This document shows positions 12,227 to 24,469 of a DNA stretch of 64,000 bases, one piece after another. This DNA is from Artocarpus heterophyllus. Taxonomy: Eukaryota > Streptophyta > Magnoliopsida > Rosales > Moraceae. Each line of letters starts with the position of its first letter. Position 1 is the stretch's first letter. A program made the position numbers and the translations under genes. The notes below the pieces were generated by a model, which was not told the origin of the DNA, did no database searches, and worked only from the letters and a program-made list of their open reading frames with translations. The stretch is taken from contig JAJQZP010000048.1 of assembly GCA_025403435.1 (NCBI GenBank), forward strand, positions 703,011-767,010, written 5' to 3'.

Positions 12227-12655
12227 TTTTAGTGAGAGTTTGTAATTTTAAATGCTCTTATGATATAGACATTTTTCAGTTATTTTAGTTTATAGATATT
12301 TTGAGGATATTTTCTGCAGAAATAAAGTTTTCAGTTTATTCACACTCTGATTTTGGTATGGTTTGATCTCACTAAAGTTTTCAGGTGGACCAGTTGGAAA
12401 TAGACATGTTAAGATCACATTGCATGAAATTTCCATGCTACACATCCATGCTTGATCTTGTTATTAGTTGCATTGGTATATATGATCATTGATGGGTCTA
12501 GTTACGACATATGTAACGAAGGTCGCTTTGGTCTTATATTGATATGGTTAATGGACAAGATTGTTGAGGTGCATAAGGTTTTGATAGCAAAATTCATGAG
12601 CTCATAAGGTATAATTCACATTTATAAAGTTTCATATATAGCCCAAGTGGGAGAT
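12227..12655 (+). other. Copia B 3' untranslated region and polypurine tract
   Basis: There is no coding potential. AAGTGGGAGAT at 12645-12655 abuts the LTR and is the typical Copia polypurine tract. Confidence 0.8.
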
Positions 12656-13119
12656 TGTTGGATCAAAATCCAATTATGGGCCAATATATTAAATAAATGT
12701 GAATTAAAGGCTATCAATAAGGTTACCCAATTAAAAGTGATCAATTTGGGTTTTGGGCTTTTAATGCATCATTAAGTGTGGGCCTCCTATGTGTAGAGAC
12801 CAAAAGGGAAATTACAAATTTTATGATGGGCTAAATTGGTAATTAAGGATAATTGCTAGGGTTTAGCAATTATATAAAGGGGTTTTGGTCCCCAAGTCAG
12901 TACATACATTATTTTCTTGTTACCCATCTACAGAGAGATTACAGAGCATTCTGATAAGAGGATTTACGTACTAGACTTGGAAGATCCTCAACCAAAAGAC
13001 TCAAGAATCACATTCAATCCATGGATTCAGGTTAGCTTCCGCATCTTATTAATATTCTTGATGATTTGACATGAACGATCTTGAGTGATGATGGTTTTCA
13101 TCACAGTTTTATTCTAACA
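12656..13119 (+). repeat. 3' LTR of Copia B
   Basis: It is 464 bp, TGTTGGATC to TTCTAACA. A TATATAAAG box at about 12872-12880 is the likely LTR promoter. Only one LTR is in the window; its end is set by where the older minus-strand Copia sequence resumes at 13120, compared with its relative near 22640. Confidence 0.85.
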
Positions 13120-14370
13120 GTATCGCCATGCTTAATATCAAGTTTAGAGGTATTGTTTGAACCTGCGAGGTTAGTGTCTCCAGAAAACATCTTATTTTCA
13201 TTAAAAATTACATCTCTAACCCATATCTTATAACATTTTACCCCATCAAGATATCCTAAGAAGATACATTTTAGAGATCTAGGTTCTAGTTTACCCTCAC
13301 TATGGTGTGCATAAGCTGTACCAAACAACCTTAAGGAAACTATAATTTGCAGGCTTTCCTGACTATACTTCTTCTGGGGTTTTGAAACCTAAAGCGGTGG
13401 AAGGAATTTTATTAATCAAATAAAAAGTTGTTATCACAGCTTCTCACTGGAAGATCTTAGACAAACCCAAGCTAAAGAACATAATCTGACATGATCAAGA
13501 ATAGTTTTATTCATATGCTCTGCTAACCCACTCATTTTGTGGCTTAAGATCCCAGCCGCTTCACAAAACAAAGTTATTTATTCATTTGCAAAACTCAAGT
13601 CCATTATCAGTCCTAAAAACCTTAAGTTTCTTCTCAATCTGGTTTTCGACTGAAGCCTTCCAGAATTTAATTTTAGACAAAACTGTTAACTTCATCTTTA
13701 GACTTAAGTAGACAAACCCAAACTTTATGAGAATAATCGTCAATTAAGGACAAACAATACCTGTTACCATTGTGTGTCTAGACTTTGGCTAGATCCTACA
13801 AGTCTGAGTGCACATACTCTAAAATTGACCCTGCTCAATGAGTTGAAGATCTGAAAGCCAATCTACGTTGCTTGCCCAGTGTCCAATGTTCACAAAAATT
13901 GACCTTTCCTAATTTTTCTTTACCAAGAAGACCCTGTTCTGTAATTCTACAGTGCCACAAATGTCTATTATCTGAAGTCTTCTGGACATTTGCAGTGATG
14001 CTAGTAACAAAAAACAATGGTTTCTTCTAGCACATATAAGCCGTGGCTTTTCCAATCCTTTCATGATCACCGTAGCACACCTCAAGACCTTGAGACCACC
14101 CTTTTCAGCCTTAAACGAATAGCTACCTTCATCAAGAGTGCCCAGAGAAATTAAGTTTCTCCTCAGCTCTGGCATGTATCTGACCTCTTTCAGAGTCCTT
14201 ATTATTCCATCATACAATACCTATTCCTTTGATATTACATAAGTAATTATCACCCTTGATCACCTTTCCTCTGTCTATTTAGCTGCAACCTGAATCCAAG
14301 ATCCAGTCTTGGCAAGTCTGAGAAGATAATACCATAAGGACTTCAACACTGGCATAACCCTCATCGATAA
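13120..14370 (-). pseudogene. Remnant of a Copia A-family element (integrase to protease part)
   Basis: It is homologous, with small indels, to about 22640-23935 of the Copia at 20161-33680. It carries, in minus-strand order, a pre-integrase segment (P-E-L-R-R-N-L-I-S-L-G near 14160), degraded integrase, and the integrase C-terminal piece (L-K-C-I-F-L-G-Y near 13250). Frames are broken. Its continuation to the left was displaced by Copia B. Similarity to the other copy fades at about 14370, where a short phrase (ATAATACCATAAG) is repeated. Confidence 0.82.
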
Positions 14371-14923
14371 TACCATAAGATTGAGGCAATGTTTTCGAAG
14401 ATGAGATGGGTTTTTTTTTCTTTTTCTTTTTTAAGTTTTTTTTTTGGTAAAAAGCAAGCGTTTTGGTGTTTTTGAATCGGCTGTGGTTGCCCTCAATTTT
14501 TTTAATTTATGAACGATAATTTAATATTTGTTAAAAATAATATCCAACTACATTTAACGTCAAATTTAACAATTTAACTATTAAATTGATCCATTAACTT
14601 CTAAACAAAATATTAAGAACTAAAAAATTAAAAAAAAAATTAGAAACTAAAATCCCAATTTCCAAAAAAGTTGGACCAAGGTTGATAACATAAGTGACGG
14701 ATTAAGTTCCCAACACCTCAATATGGCACATTTCTCCATGCACTAGATGATTAATAACCTAATATTTCTAACAAAATATGGCACTGAAAAATTCGAAATC
14801 TTTATTATATTTAGATGACAAAATATCCCAAATTTGCAACCAAAACAACCTATTACAAACGACCAAACAAATAATAAACGTCGTGTTCAAAAGTAAAAAT
14901 TCAAAAAAAAAAAAAAAGGAAAA
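14371..14923. other. AT-rich spacer downstream of the beta-propeller gene
   Basis: It holds homopolymer T and A runs (14409-14452, 14625-14640, 14905-14920) and no credible coding frame. It holds the 3' untranslated region and terminator of the minus-strand gene at 14924-16042, but I cannot fix the poly(A) site. Confidence 0.5.
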
Positions 14924-16042
14924 TCAGTTAGTCTTCTTGTCCATATTGGCGATAAGCTTCCGCATCTGGAATCTCCAAAACAAGAAATAAGCCAACCCGA
15001 GTCCAACCAAAACGAATATCCAAACACTGTCTTCCTTATTCTCCTTCTCGGACCTGACTTCCTCTATCCCAAAGACCTCCCTACTTGAATTCCCCATCAT
15101 GCCCTCCAAAACATGCCCATATAACACATATACCCTTCCATCTCCACCCACAGTCAACGATGTGGGAAACCTCTCCTCATCGAGGTCAATTTCGTCATAA
15201 ACGACCCCTTCCCCCCAGCTGTCCTGGCTCTTCACCACCCAAGCCTTCTTCGGCGAGACGACCAAAACGGCGCCATCGCCGCGGACGGCGATCCCGTCGG
15301 CCAGTGGCAGGTCCCGGTTCAGGAGGACGAGCCTCGCCGCGCCGTCGTCCTCTCTCACCTTGAACATCTTCCCGGTGTTGCTCTGCACCACCAGGAGGTA
15401 ACCCTTGCTGACGTAAGCCACGCCGTTCAGGCCGCAGAAGCTGAAAGGCGATTCCCGATCCACGGCGTGGGCGGAGAACGCAGGCGACCGGGAGAATATC
15501 GAGGCCTCTCCTCTGTCGTTCACCTTCCAGATGAAGTTCCCAGCGGAGTTCGTGACGTAGGCGTTCCCCTTGTAGTCGACGGCGACGTCGTTTGCGGTCT
15601 GCCGCTGTTCAGCGTCGTGGGGGAGGAGGGAGAGGAAGAGACGGCGGCGGGTGCGGAGGTCGTAGGCGGCGAGGGCGTTGAAGTGGGGGAGGGGATCGGC
15701 GGCGTGGACGGCGGCAAGGAGGCGGTTGTTGAGGGAGTCAACGGCCAGGCCGAGGAAGGTGACGTTCTCGGGGAGGTCGGGGTCGGAGATTAGGGTTTCG
15801 GCGACGCCGGCGTCGGAGACGGAGACGATCTTGCGGTCGTGGAGGGATCCGACGAGAAAGTGCTGGCCCGATGGGTCCCACGCGATTCCCTCAGGGTAGA
15901 GATTTGGGGATCGGAAGCTGATGAGGTGGGCCTTTCGGGCTTCGGTTTGGGCCGGGAGTGGGTCCAACAAGATGAAGAGGACGATAACGGCGACGGAGAA
16001 GGAGAAGGGGAGCAGGGGAAGATTTGATGGGAATCGAGGCAT
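14924..16042 (-). CDS. Membrane-anchored SMP-30/strictosidine-synthase-like six-bladed beta-propeller protein
   Basis: This is a single 372-codon frame from ATG at 16042 to the stop at 14924, with no intron. Residues about 12-31 are hydrophobic (signal peptide or signal anchor). The body shows propeller-blade motifs of the SMP-30/NHL type: P-E-G-I-A-W-D-P-S (about 50-58), L-G-L-A-V-D, N-D-V-A-V-D-Y-K-G-N-A-Y-V-T-N, L-N-G-V-A-Y, L-A-D-G-I-A-V and S-L-T-V-G-G-D-G-R-V-Y-V. Residues about 340-358 form a second hydrophobic span before a basic tail. Related plant proteins are annotated as calcium-dependent phosphotriesterase superfamily or strictosidine-synthase-like; the substrate is unknown and alkaloid synthesis should not be assumed. 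The N-terminal half is markedly GC-rich compared with its AT-rich surroundings. Of the two host genes here, this is the one with no visible disruption at all. Confidence 0.9.
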   Translation of the reverse strand: MPRFPSNLPLLPFSFSVAVIVLFILLDPLPAQTEARKAHLISFRSPNLYPEGIAWDPSGQHFLVGSLHDRKIVSVSDAGVAETLISDPDLPENVTFLGLAVDSLNNRLLAAVHAADPLPHFNALAAYDLRTRRRLFLSLLPHDAEQRQTANDVAVDYKGNAYVTNSAGNFIWKVNDRGEASIFSRSPAFSAHAVDRESPFSFCGLNGVAYVSKGYLLVVQSNTGKMFKVREDDGAARLVLLNRDLPLADGIAVRGDGAVLVVSPKKAWVVKSQDSWGEGVVYDEIDLDEERFPTSLTVGGDGRVYVLYGHVLEGMMGNSSREVFGIEEVRSEKENKEDSVWIFVLVGLGLAYFLFWRFQMRKLIANMDKKTN

Positions 16043-16099
16043 GGTTGTTGAGTGTGTGATCGAAGAGAGTGAGTTTGTTCCGGTTCTTCGTTCAGGAAA

Positions 16100-16140
16100 C
16101 GCTTATATGTATACACACACACACATATATATATATGAGT
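16100..16140 (-). promoter_or_regulatory. TATA/CA-repeat core promoter candidate of the beta-propeller gene
   Basis: On the minus strand an ATATATATATGTGTGTGTGT microsatellite is followed by TATACATATAAG, 58-98 bases upstream of the ATG. It is TATA-rich at a plausible distance, but a simple repeat gives weak evidence. Confidence 0.35.
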
Positions 16141-16839
16141 ATAATGATTAAAATATTGGTTAGATTTTCAAAGAAATTCAAAGGTTGTGATTTCTTGTAA
16201 AAGAATTCAGTTTATGGTTTTCTTGTCAAATCGGTTTTTTTTGTAAATCCCTATTGAAGTTGAACAGCGGAGATTTCTACAATCCGATCCTTGTTCTTGT
16301 TTGACTGGAATAAGAATGGGAGCAAAAACTAGCGACGCATTGGGGTCCGATTTGGAAAGGGCCTAAATCGAAACCCAAAGTGAAAGCCTGGTCTGCAAGC
16401 GGTCCAAGTTGTGTGGCGAGCGAAGGGAGCCCAATTGTGTCAACACTCTCCATGTGCTCGCCTCATGCGGCCGAATTACAACTTGGTGGTCTTCATTTCA
16501 GATCAACATATTGTAGTTAAAGAATTAATTATTCAACAAATCATTCCTTTATTTAAATTTTCACTACCAATTAAATTAAAAAAGAAGTAGTTTACCAATT
16601 GAAAAATAACAATTTAATTTGTGTTCTGATTAATAGATAGCAGCTGAGATTGCAAGTGTTACTTGCTCTTCAGCGTTAAAATTCCACAACAACGAATAGC
16701 TACGTGGTACTTATGCTTCAGTGTTGGGACTTGTCACTTGAGTATCCTTTAGCCAAACCAGAGAAAACTAGTGTTAAGACATTCCAAAGAACTTCTACTT
16801 TCCCTCCAAGCATGGCTAGAGAAGTTGTGGAGTGTGCAG
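16141..16839. other. Intergenic, nothing recognised
   Basis: This is the region upstream of the beta-propeller gene. There is no open frame with a domain and no terminal repeats that I can see. Confidence 0.4.
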
Positions 16840-17024
16840 GGAAATAGGTTGAAGACAACTATTGGTTGATCGAGAATTTAGGCTCCATGCTCGAGTCCCA
16901 TGTTCGTGGTGCTAATGTTGTAGCTTTCGCAGTCGCCATCTGTGCCAACAACTGCTCAAGTAGCAGTCTTATTTTTGAAGGAGATTGTGTGGCCAAGTTT
17001 CTTTATACGCTTTAGTTTCAGCCT
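16840..17024 (+). pseudogene. Possible LINE/RVT_3-type RNase H fragment
   Basis: A translated stretch with an alternation of Ala-rich helix and the phrase L-I-F-E-G-D-C-V-A-K recalls the strand that carries the E-G-D motif in RNase H domains of plant non-LTR elements. It is short and ends in stops. It could be chance; no RT motif is visible next to it. Confidence 0.3.
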
Positions 17025-20000
17025 CTAAAGGAGAACCATCTTTTCGGTCCCTCCTTTTCTACATGAGCTTTTCTCCTCCATTCTCGAGTCTAGAATTGTT
17101 GAGTTGTGAAATAATTCAGTCATCTTCTTGCTTAATTTTGAATGTTTTGTGCCAACTGGTTTCTGAAATTTTCCATATTGCCAATCGTCAATAATCAGCA
17201 TGAGCTTTTTACTAGTCCATTGAGAATTTGAGATTGGAAGTTCATTGTTTGGAAGTTTCTTGTTTATGATTCGGGCTTGGCTTTTTTTTTTTTTTTCTGG
17301 TCACACACACACCTATATATTCCTGTTTTTATGTACAATTGTCACTTATGTTACTAACTACTATGTATAAAACTAGGTTAATGAATATGCCTGCCTTTTA
17401 TTGTCTTTTGTTGGTTTTAGTACTAACAAATTCTTGGCCAACTTCTACGGTTTGGAAAAAATTGGAGCTCAAGATTGGTACAAGGTTTTGCATTTTCATT
17501 AATGATGGAGACTTATCACTTGTGCTTGGTTCCATGTTGGTGTTATTGATTTGCTTGTAAACATGTCGAGCTTGCCCTTCCTGGGGCACCCTGAACGGCA
17601 GTTCGGGTTTGGTAGTCCATTTCTGTGTCTTGAAATCACGTTAGCACTGGGCAATAAAGTAGAAGAAAGATGGATAAATTGAAGTAACAAGCAACTCAGA
17701 TGCAATAGATCGCATTTTTCGAGAGAACTGCCGACACTTCCACGGGTTTTCCCCAATCTATAATCCTCATTAGCTACTCATCCTCTGATTTATACTACCA
17801 ATTCTAGGCTTCTAAGAAGAGGGGGGAAGAAGGATTTGAGGTTTGTCTTTGTGATAAGTTTGGTGCATTTCATAATAAAAAAAAAAATTCTCTCTTCGCT
17901 TGCTCTTGTAGGCTGCAGGTCTATTTACATTTGTGTCCATCGTCGTCGATAACCAAGTTTTATAATTCTTCCACATGTTGACAGCTTTACCAGCATTAAG
18001 GGATGGATTTCTTCTGGTTTTTTGTTTTCCTATTAATATGTGCTCCTTGGCTGCCATTGCATTAGTGTTTGTTGGATAATGGGTTATTTTACAGTTCAAT
18101 TTTGATTCCCAATTACATGGTCCACTTTAATTTCCACAATTATTTCAAATGCAGCATCATATCATGTAAAAACAAATAAACAACAAAACAAACAAAGAAA
18201 GTGGTTGCAAAGTGTAGAACATTGAAATGCTATTTCAGTTCTAGATTGGTAGCTTTTAATGGGACACATACCTTTACCTTTTTGTAGAGTATATAGTGGC
18301 TTTATTGATAGCATATCAGCAAAATTGATTACCATTTTTTAACCCAAAAAAATAAAAATGGCAGATTTACTGTTGGATTAGCAATTTTATTCAGAGAGAA
18401 CCCAAACAAAACAAGCACTGCAATTGGTGCCATTATCTACGCTGTGTGCCAACCTTAAAATGGAGTTGCGGGAAGTAACAACACTTGTTAGAACGATTCT
18501 TTGTAATTCTATTCGTTGGCTTTGTCTGTTATTTTTATATTTTGCTTTTAATTCCTATGAATATACATGAACTTACACTTTACAGTCTATATCCTATGGA
18601 ACTCGACCGACTAAAATGAAAGCAGACTTCACAGAAGTGGGTATGAATGTGATTTTGTTCTTAATTGCTTGCCAATTTGGTCTCAGTAAGTGATTCAAAT
18701 CAAGTGTCATACGAAGCTACAGAGTCAAAAAAAAACAAAAATGTTATAACCAACTACAAGCGAAATGCCTTGCTAAGTTTTTGCTTGTTGTTAATGCCAC
18801 TTCGACACCTTTGTTTATGTTTTAGGCGCCTATATTTAATTCATATAAAATTAAAAAAAAAAATTACAGTACAAAATTCTAAAGGAAAATTATAGTAAAT
18901 AACACTTCTTTAAAATTAATTGTAGTAAATATAATTGTAACAAATAGCAGGTTTTAAAAATATTTATAACAAATATCATATTTTACGGTATAAATAATTC
19001 TTATTTACATGGTAAATAGATTTAAGATGTAAATAATTTATTTATCTTCTTGTTTATAATGTAAATAATTATTATTTATACAATAAATAAGTTGTTTATG
19101 CTTCAAAAAGCTTTAAGAATCAGTTGTCTCCTTCTTCCTTTTGTAAATTCCCATCTAACATTTTACACTATATAACACTGTATCTTGTATCATACATCTT
19201 CCTACAAATATTAAAATTAGGAATATTTACTCTTTTTATACTTTATTGTTTTATTTTTATTTAAAAATTATACATTAAGTTTTTACCTCATAAAATGTAT
19301 ACCTTTTGATTAGATTTAATGCATAAATTTATACTTTATCTCAGTCAATAATGATTTTGACCTTTAAAATATCCATATTATCCTTAAGTAAAAGAAGAAA
19401 AACTAAAACTTAAAAAAAAAAGAAGAAAACAAAAAAAAAAACACAAAAATGACTTGTTTTTAGGGTATTTTAGACATTTTATAGATCAACACTCTTACTT
19501 TAAAGTTTTGTTAGGTTTTTAAGGTTTTTTTATTTTTATATTTGAGGGTATTTTAGGCAATTTTTTAAGTTAAAATTAAGGGTTGACAAAAAAGTATAAA
19601 TTTGTATGTTAAACCTAATAGGAAGATACGATAAGATTAAAAATCAAAGATATAATGTTTGAAATAAACTTGAAACAAAAAGTATATAAAAGGTAAATAG
19701 TTCTTCAAATTAAAGTGTGCTCTCTTCTCCTTTTTCTTTTTCTTTTTTATTTCAATAAAACAAAGCATAAAACGGTTAAAATCCAAAGATTCATTCAATT
19801 CTATTATAAAATTAAATAAGATTGTTATACTCTGGTCTATTGTTTTCATACTTTAACCCCAGAATCTATTTCTAACCATCAGTCATAAACATATCAAATT
19901 CTAAAATAGGTGATAATTTGATTAAATTTTAATAAAAATTAACAAAATTTATTCTCATACCTACAATAAAATCACACATTTAGATTAAGAGAGAAATTAC

Positions 20001-20160
20001 TAGTACAAATTTTGTGAACAACAAACATGGTATACAAAGAAAATACTCATCTAGCTATCTATTAATGGATTTGAAACATAACACGTTCATATCCCTTGTT
20101 CTTTATTTCCGCCACACCAAAATAGAATTATTTTGTTTAGATGAAAACTAAAACAGATTT
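17025..20160. other. AT-rich intergenic region
   Basis: No convincing gene or RNA was seen. It contains poly-T (17283-17297), poly-A and CA tracts. 18840-19090 is a very AT-rich run with repeated TAAATA phrases. Short open frames (for example 17339-17560 and 18665-18895) have no domain and no coding bias. Confidence 0.4.
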
Positions 20161-20165
20161 ATTCT

Positions 20166-20732
20166 TGTTGTACAAACACACGCACTACAGAGATTGATCG
20201 AACACCACACTTCCAAGAAGAACCAACCTACACGAGCAAGAACACATACCCAAGAAACACAATCACAGAAGAAAACAAACACAAGAACACCAGTGTTTTT
20301 ATCGTGGTTCGGATCAAGATGATTCCTACATCCACGAGGACCAAGACAGTCACCAGAGATCTATAATCAATTCAAGGATTACAACCTCAAAGAATTCCTT
20401 TCTGAAACTCTTTACACTCAGCAATGTTTCAAGGAACAAGAAGAAGTTCTCTCTCAGCCTATTTACCCAGAAACCCAAGATTACACCTTTGATTTCTCTC
20501 TCTAGACTTTTCTCGCTCTAATGCTCAAAGTCTCAAATCTGGTTACAACTTATACAACACTCAATATATAAGTATTCCTAACCAAACAGATACAACAGGC
20601 TTCAGACTAACTGCAAATCAGAATTAGTCTTCAGTAACTAATCTTCCAACGGCTTCCAATAGGCTCCCACTTTGATGAAGTGACAATCTTGAATAATGAA
20701 AAACATACTATATAATGAACCACAAAATAGCA
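20166..20732 (-). repeat. 3' LTR of Copia A
   Basis: It reads TGTTGTACAAACACAC at its low-coordinate end and ...AATAGCA at the high end, so it starts TG and ends CA on either strand. It aligns along its length with 33113-33675. ATTCT precedes it. Confidence 0.88.
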
Positions 20733-20745
20733 TCCTCCACCTTGG
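20733..20745 (-). other. Polypurine tract of Copia A
   Basis: On the minus strand CCAAGGTGGAGGA lies immediately before the LTR start TGCTATTTTG, the standard Copia arrangement. Confidence 0.75.
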
Positions 20746-20802
20746 TTCAATATATAGTTCTTGTGAAATCTGGACAACTGACTTCCAGTACTCTAAACAC
20801 AG

Positions 20803-23800
20803 CTACTTCTCAGATATATCGACTAAGTCTAGACAATATCTAAACTTGGCTAAAGGCACAACTTTAGTAGCTCTGTCAGCTGGATTATCCTCGGCAGCAA
20901 ACTTTTCCAGCTTTATCTTGCCAGAACATATCACTTCCCTAATAAACTGGAACTCAACCTCAACATGCTTGATCCTGTCATGAAATATTGGGTTCTTGCT
21001 CAACTGAATTCCACTCTGACTATCTGAATACTGGACCACACCACCAACTAAACTCCAGGTTCCTCCAGCAGACCCTTTAACCATAGTGCTGCCTCAGCAG
21101 CTGCAAATGTACTTGGCCTCGGTTATTGACAATGCTACAACGGATTGGAGCTGAGATTTCCAGCTTACTGGACCTCCACACAAGGTAAAAATATATCCTG
21201 TTTTTGATATTCTTTTACCCAAATCTCCAGCATAATCAGAGTCAACATAGCCAGCAATTCCAACCAAGCTCTCAGTTTTCTTGTATTTAAGTCCTACCAT
21301 CAAAGAACCTCTTATGTATGCTAGCAACCACTTTACTCCTTTCCAATGATCTTTGCCAAGGTTAACAATAAACCTGCTAAGTACACTAACTGAAAGTGCG
21401 ATATCTAGACAAGAGCATACCATGGCATACATTACAGAACCAAATGGCATTAGCATATGGAATCAATGCCATTTCAGCATCCTGTATTTCAGTTTCTGGA
21501 GACTGTTTAGAGGACAGCTTAAAATAAACTGCCAACGGCACCCCAACTGGTTTTGCACCATGGATGGAGAACCTGTCAAGAACCTTCATCAGATACCCTT
21601 CCTGAGACAAAACAAGTTCACATGAGCTTCTATTTCTTATGATTTTTATCTCCAAGATTTTCTTAGCTCTCCCGAGATCCTTCATTTCAAACTCAGAGCT
21701 TAGAACCTCCTCCAATTTCTGAATCTACTTTAAGCACTTGCAAGCAATAAGCATATCGTCGACATAGATCATCTTTTGAGATGGATTTATAATAGAAACA
21801 TCTATCATAACAGCTTCTCTTGAAACCTGTCTTCATCATAAAGGTATTAAATCTCCTGTACCATCGACGAGGAGACTGTTTTAGCCCATAAAGAGACTTT
21901 TTGAGCAGACATATAATCTTTGTCTGGCTCTATAAAACTTTCAGGCTGAGACATAAAGATATTTTCTTCTAGATCTCCATGTAGGGAAGTTGTCTTCACA
22001 TCTAATTGTTCCAACTCCCAATCATTAAGCAACCAAAGCCATTAGCACTCGAATAGAAATATGTTTTACAACAGGCAAAAAAATCTCATTATAATCGACT
22101 CCTTCACGTTGTTTATAACCTCTTAGAACCAACCTAGCTTTGAATCTCAGCGGCTCTTCATCGGAGGCTCCATCGTTTCTTTTAAATATCAATTTACAAG
22201 TAACCACCTTTTGATTTGGCTTTTTATCTACCAAACTCCAGGTATTGTTTTTCTGCAAGGACTCAAACTTCTTAGACATAGCACTTAACCACTTATATGC
22301 ATACTTGCTGTTAATTGCTTCACTATAAGAAATTGGCTCACTTTTCTCATATTCAGCAGCTGTTGCCAGAGCATAAGCAATGAGATCTGCAAAACCATAG
22401 CAAACAGGTGGTTTCACACTCCTTTTACCTCTATCTCTTGTCAACTGGTAACTTGAATCAGGTTCAGGAACATGAATTTTAGTACTATCAGGATCTGTTT
22501 TTGTTTCATTTGTTGCTGGGGCGTCAAATGGGTCAAACTGCTCACTTTCATTCTCTCGAGTTAGGATAATCTTCTTTTCCATCAGGTTATGGTTGCTCCA
22601 CTTCAAACTCAAAATATTCTTTGTCATAGATTGTTGCTGTGCTTAATATCGAGTTTAGAGGTATTATTTGAACCTGCGGGGTTAGTGTCTCCAGAAAACA
22701 TCTCATTTTCATTAAAAATTACATCTCTACTACTAATAATCTTTACTCCAGGAGCATCTCCAACCCATAGCTTATAACACTTTACCCCATCAAGATATCC
22801 TAAGAAGATACATTTTAGAGATCTAGGTTCTAGTTTACCCTCACTATGGTGTGCATAAGCTGTACACCAAAAAACCTTAAGGAAACTATAATTTGCAGAC
22901 TTTCCCGACCATAATTCTTCTGGGGTTTTGAAACCTAAAGCGGTGGAAGGAATTTTATTAATCAAATAAAAAGTTGTCATCACAGCTTGTCCTCGGAAGA
23001 TAGACAAACCCGAGCTACAGAGCATACATCTGACATGATCAAGAATAGTTCTATTCATATGCTCTGCTAACCCATTCTGCTGAGGGGTTTTCCTAACAGT
23101 TTTGTGCCTTAAAATCCCAGCCGCTTCACAAAACAAAGTTATTTATTCATTTGCAAAACTCAAGTCCATTATCAGTCCTAAAAATCTTAAGTTTCTTATC
23201 AATCTGGTTTTCTACTAAAGCCTTCCAGAATTTAATTTCAGACAAAACTGTTACTTCATCTTTAGACTTAAAGTAGATAAACCCAAACTTTATGAGAATA
23301 ATCATCTATTAAGGACAAAAAAAATACCTGTTACCATTGGTGTCTAGACTTTGGCTAGATCCCATAAGTCTGAGTGCACATACTCTAAATTGACTCTGCT
23401 CGATGAGTTGAGGATTTGAAAGCCAATCTATGTTGCTTGCCCAGTATCCAATGTTCAGAAAAATTGACCTTTCCTAATTTTTCTTTACCAAGAAGACCCC
23501 GTTCTGTAATTCTACAGTGCCACAAATTTGTATTATCTGAAGTCTTCTGGACATTAAAAAAAAAACATGGTTTCTTCTAGCACATATAAGCCCTGGCTTT
23601 TCAATCCTTTCATGATCACCATAGCACCCCTCAAGACTAAAACCACCCTTTTCAGCCTTAAACGAATAGCCACCTTCATCAAGAGTACCCAGAGAAATTA
23701 AGTTTCTCCTCAGCTCTGGCATGTATCTGACCTCTTTCAGAGTCCTTATTATTCCATCATACAATACCTATTCCTTTGACATTACATGAGTAATTATCAC

Positions 23801-24455
23801 CCATGATCACCTTTCCTCTCTCTATTTCTTGGACACATGTGAAAGCTGCAAGCTGCAAACTGAATCCAGGATCCAATCTTGGCAAGTCTGAGAAGATAAT
23901 ACCTTGAGGACTTCAACACTGTCATAACCCTCATCGACAATTGCTACATCGCCCCCATTTTTTTTTTTTTCCAGATTCACCATTCTTTCTTTTTGAATGT
24001 GCCCTCATTTATTGCAGTGGAAGCATTTTACATTCTGATAATCCATTTTGCCTCTCGATTTCGACTTGGAGGGTGCTCGGTTCTTCTTCTGGAATGTCTC
24101 CCTTTTCTGAGTTCTTCCTCGGATACTCAGGCTCTCACCTTAATTATATATACCTGATAGATGACTTTTCCAAACTCTTCAAATCAAGAATCTTAGAACT
24201 TGGTGCATTCTGTATTTCTTCCGCACAGATTGTACTTCTTTCGTACTTTATTCTTTGAACGTCCTCAGGGATTTCAGCAGCGAATTGAGAAAAATGAGAG
24301 CTTTGTCTTCGTCTTCGATTTTAATTTCTAGATTCTCTAGATCGAGAACTAATTTATTAAAATCATCGAGACTGTCTTCAACGGATTTATATTCATCCAT
24401 TTTGAATCCATAAAAGCCTTTCTTCAAATAGATCCGATTTGGCAGGGATCGTTGG
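20803..24455 (-). pseudogene. Copia A gag (distal part) and pol, broken
   Basis: Read on the minus strand. Distal gag is P-N-R-I-Y-L-K-K-G (near 24430). A knuckle at about 24000-24045 has an internal stop and a lost last Cys. The pre-integrase segment lies at 23764-23474. Integrase includes T-P-Q-Q-N-G-L-A-E-H (near 23080). RT starts with F-K-A-R-L-V-L-R-G-Y (near 22130) and L-D-V-K-T (near 22000). RNase H is D-S-D-Y-A-G (near 21240) down to N-P-A-D-R-A-T-K. Many frameshifts and stops separate these pieces, so the copy is dead. Confidence 0.88.
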
Positions 24456-24469
24456 TCGGTTGGAACCGG

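Larger units (their letters stand above)
1..13119 (+). mobile_element. Ty1/Copia retrotransposon B, left end outside window, split by a Gypsy insertion
   Basis: The gag zinc knuckle (1-190) and the protease-integrase-RT-RNase H region (9031-12226) belong to one Copia element. They are separated by the Gypsy element at 191-9030, and removing it plus one TGAAC copy leaves the reading frame continuous across the junction. A polypurine stretch (12645-12655) precedes a 464-bp LTR (12656-13119, starting TGTTGG and ending CTAACA). The 5' LTR lies left of the window, so the target duplication cannot be checked. The element sits inside an older minus-strand Copia whose remnant resumes at 13120. Confidence 0.88.

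Noticed and set aside
14924..16042. Calling the beta-propeller gene strictosidine synthase proper
   Set aside because: Similarity is at the propeller-fold level and the protein has a C-terminal span; catalytic Glu context of the true enzyme could not be located.
15085..16151. Several plus-strand and shifted frames across the beta-propeller gene
   Set aside because: They are shadow frames created by the GC-rich coding strand; Arg/Gly/Pro-rich composition and no motifs.
16840..17024. A full LINE element
   Set aside because: Only a weak RNase H-like phrase is visible; no endonuclease, RT or poly-A-tailed end nearby, so only a low-confidence fragment is listed.
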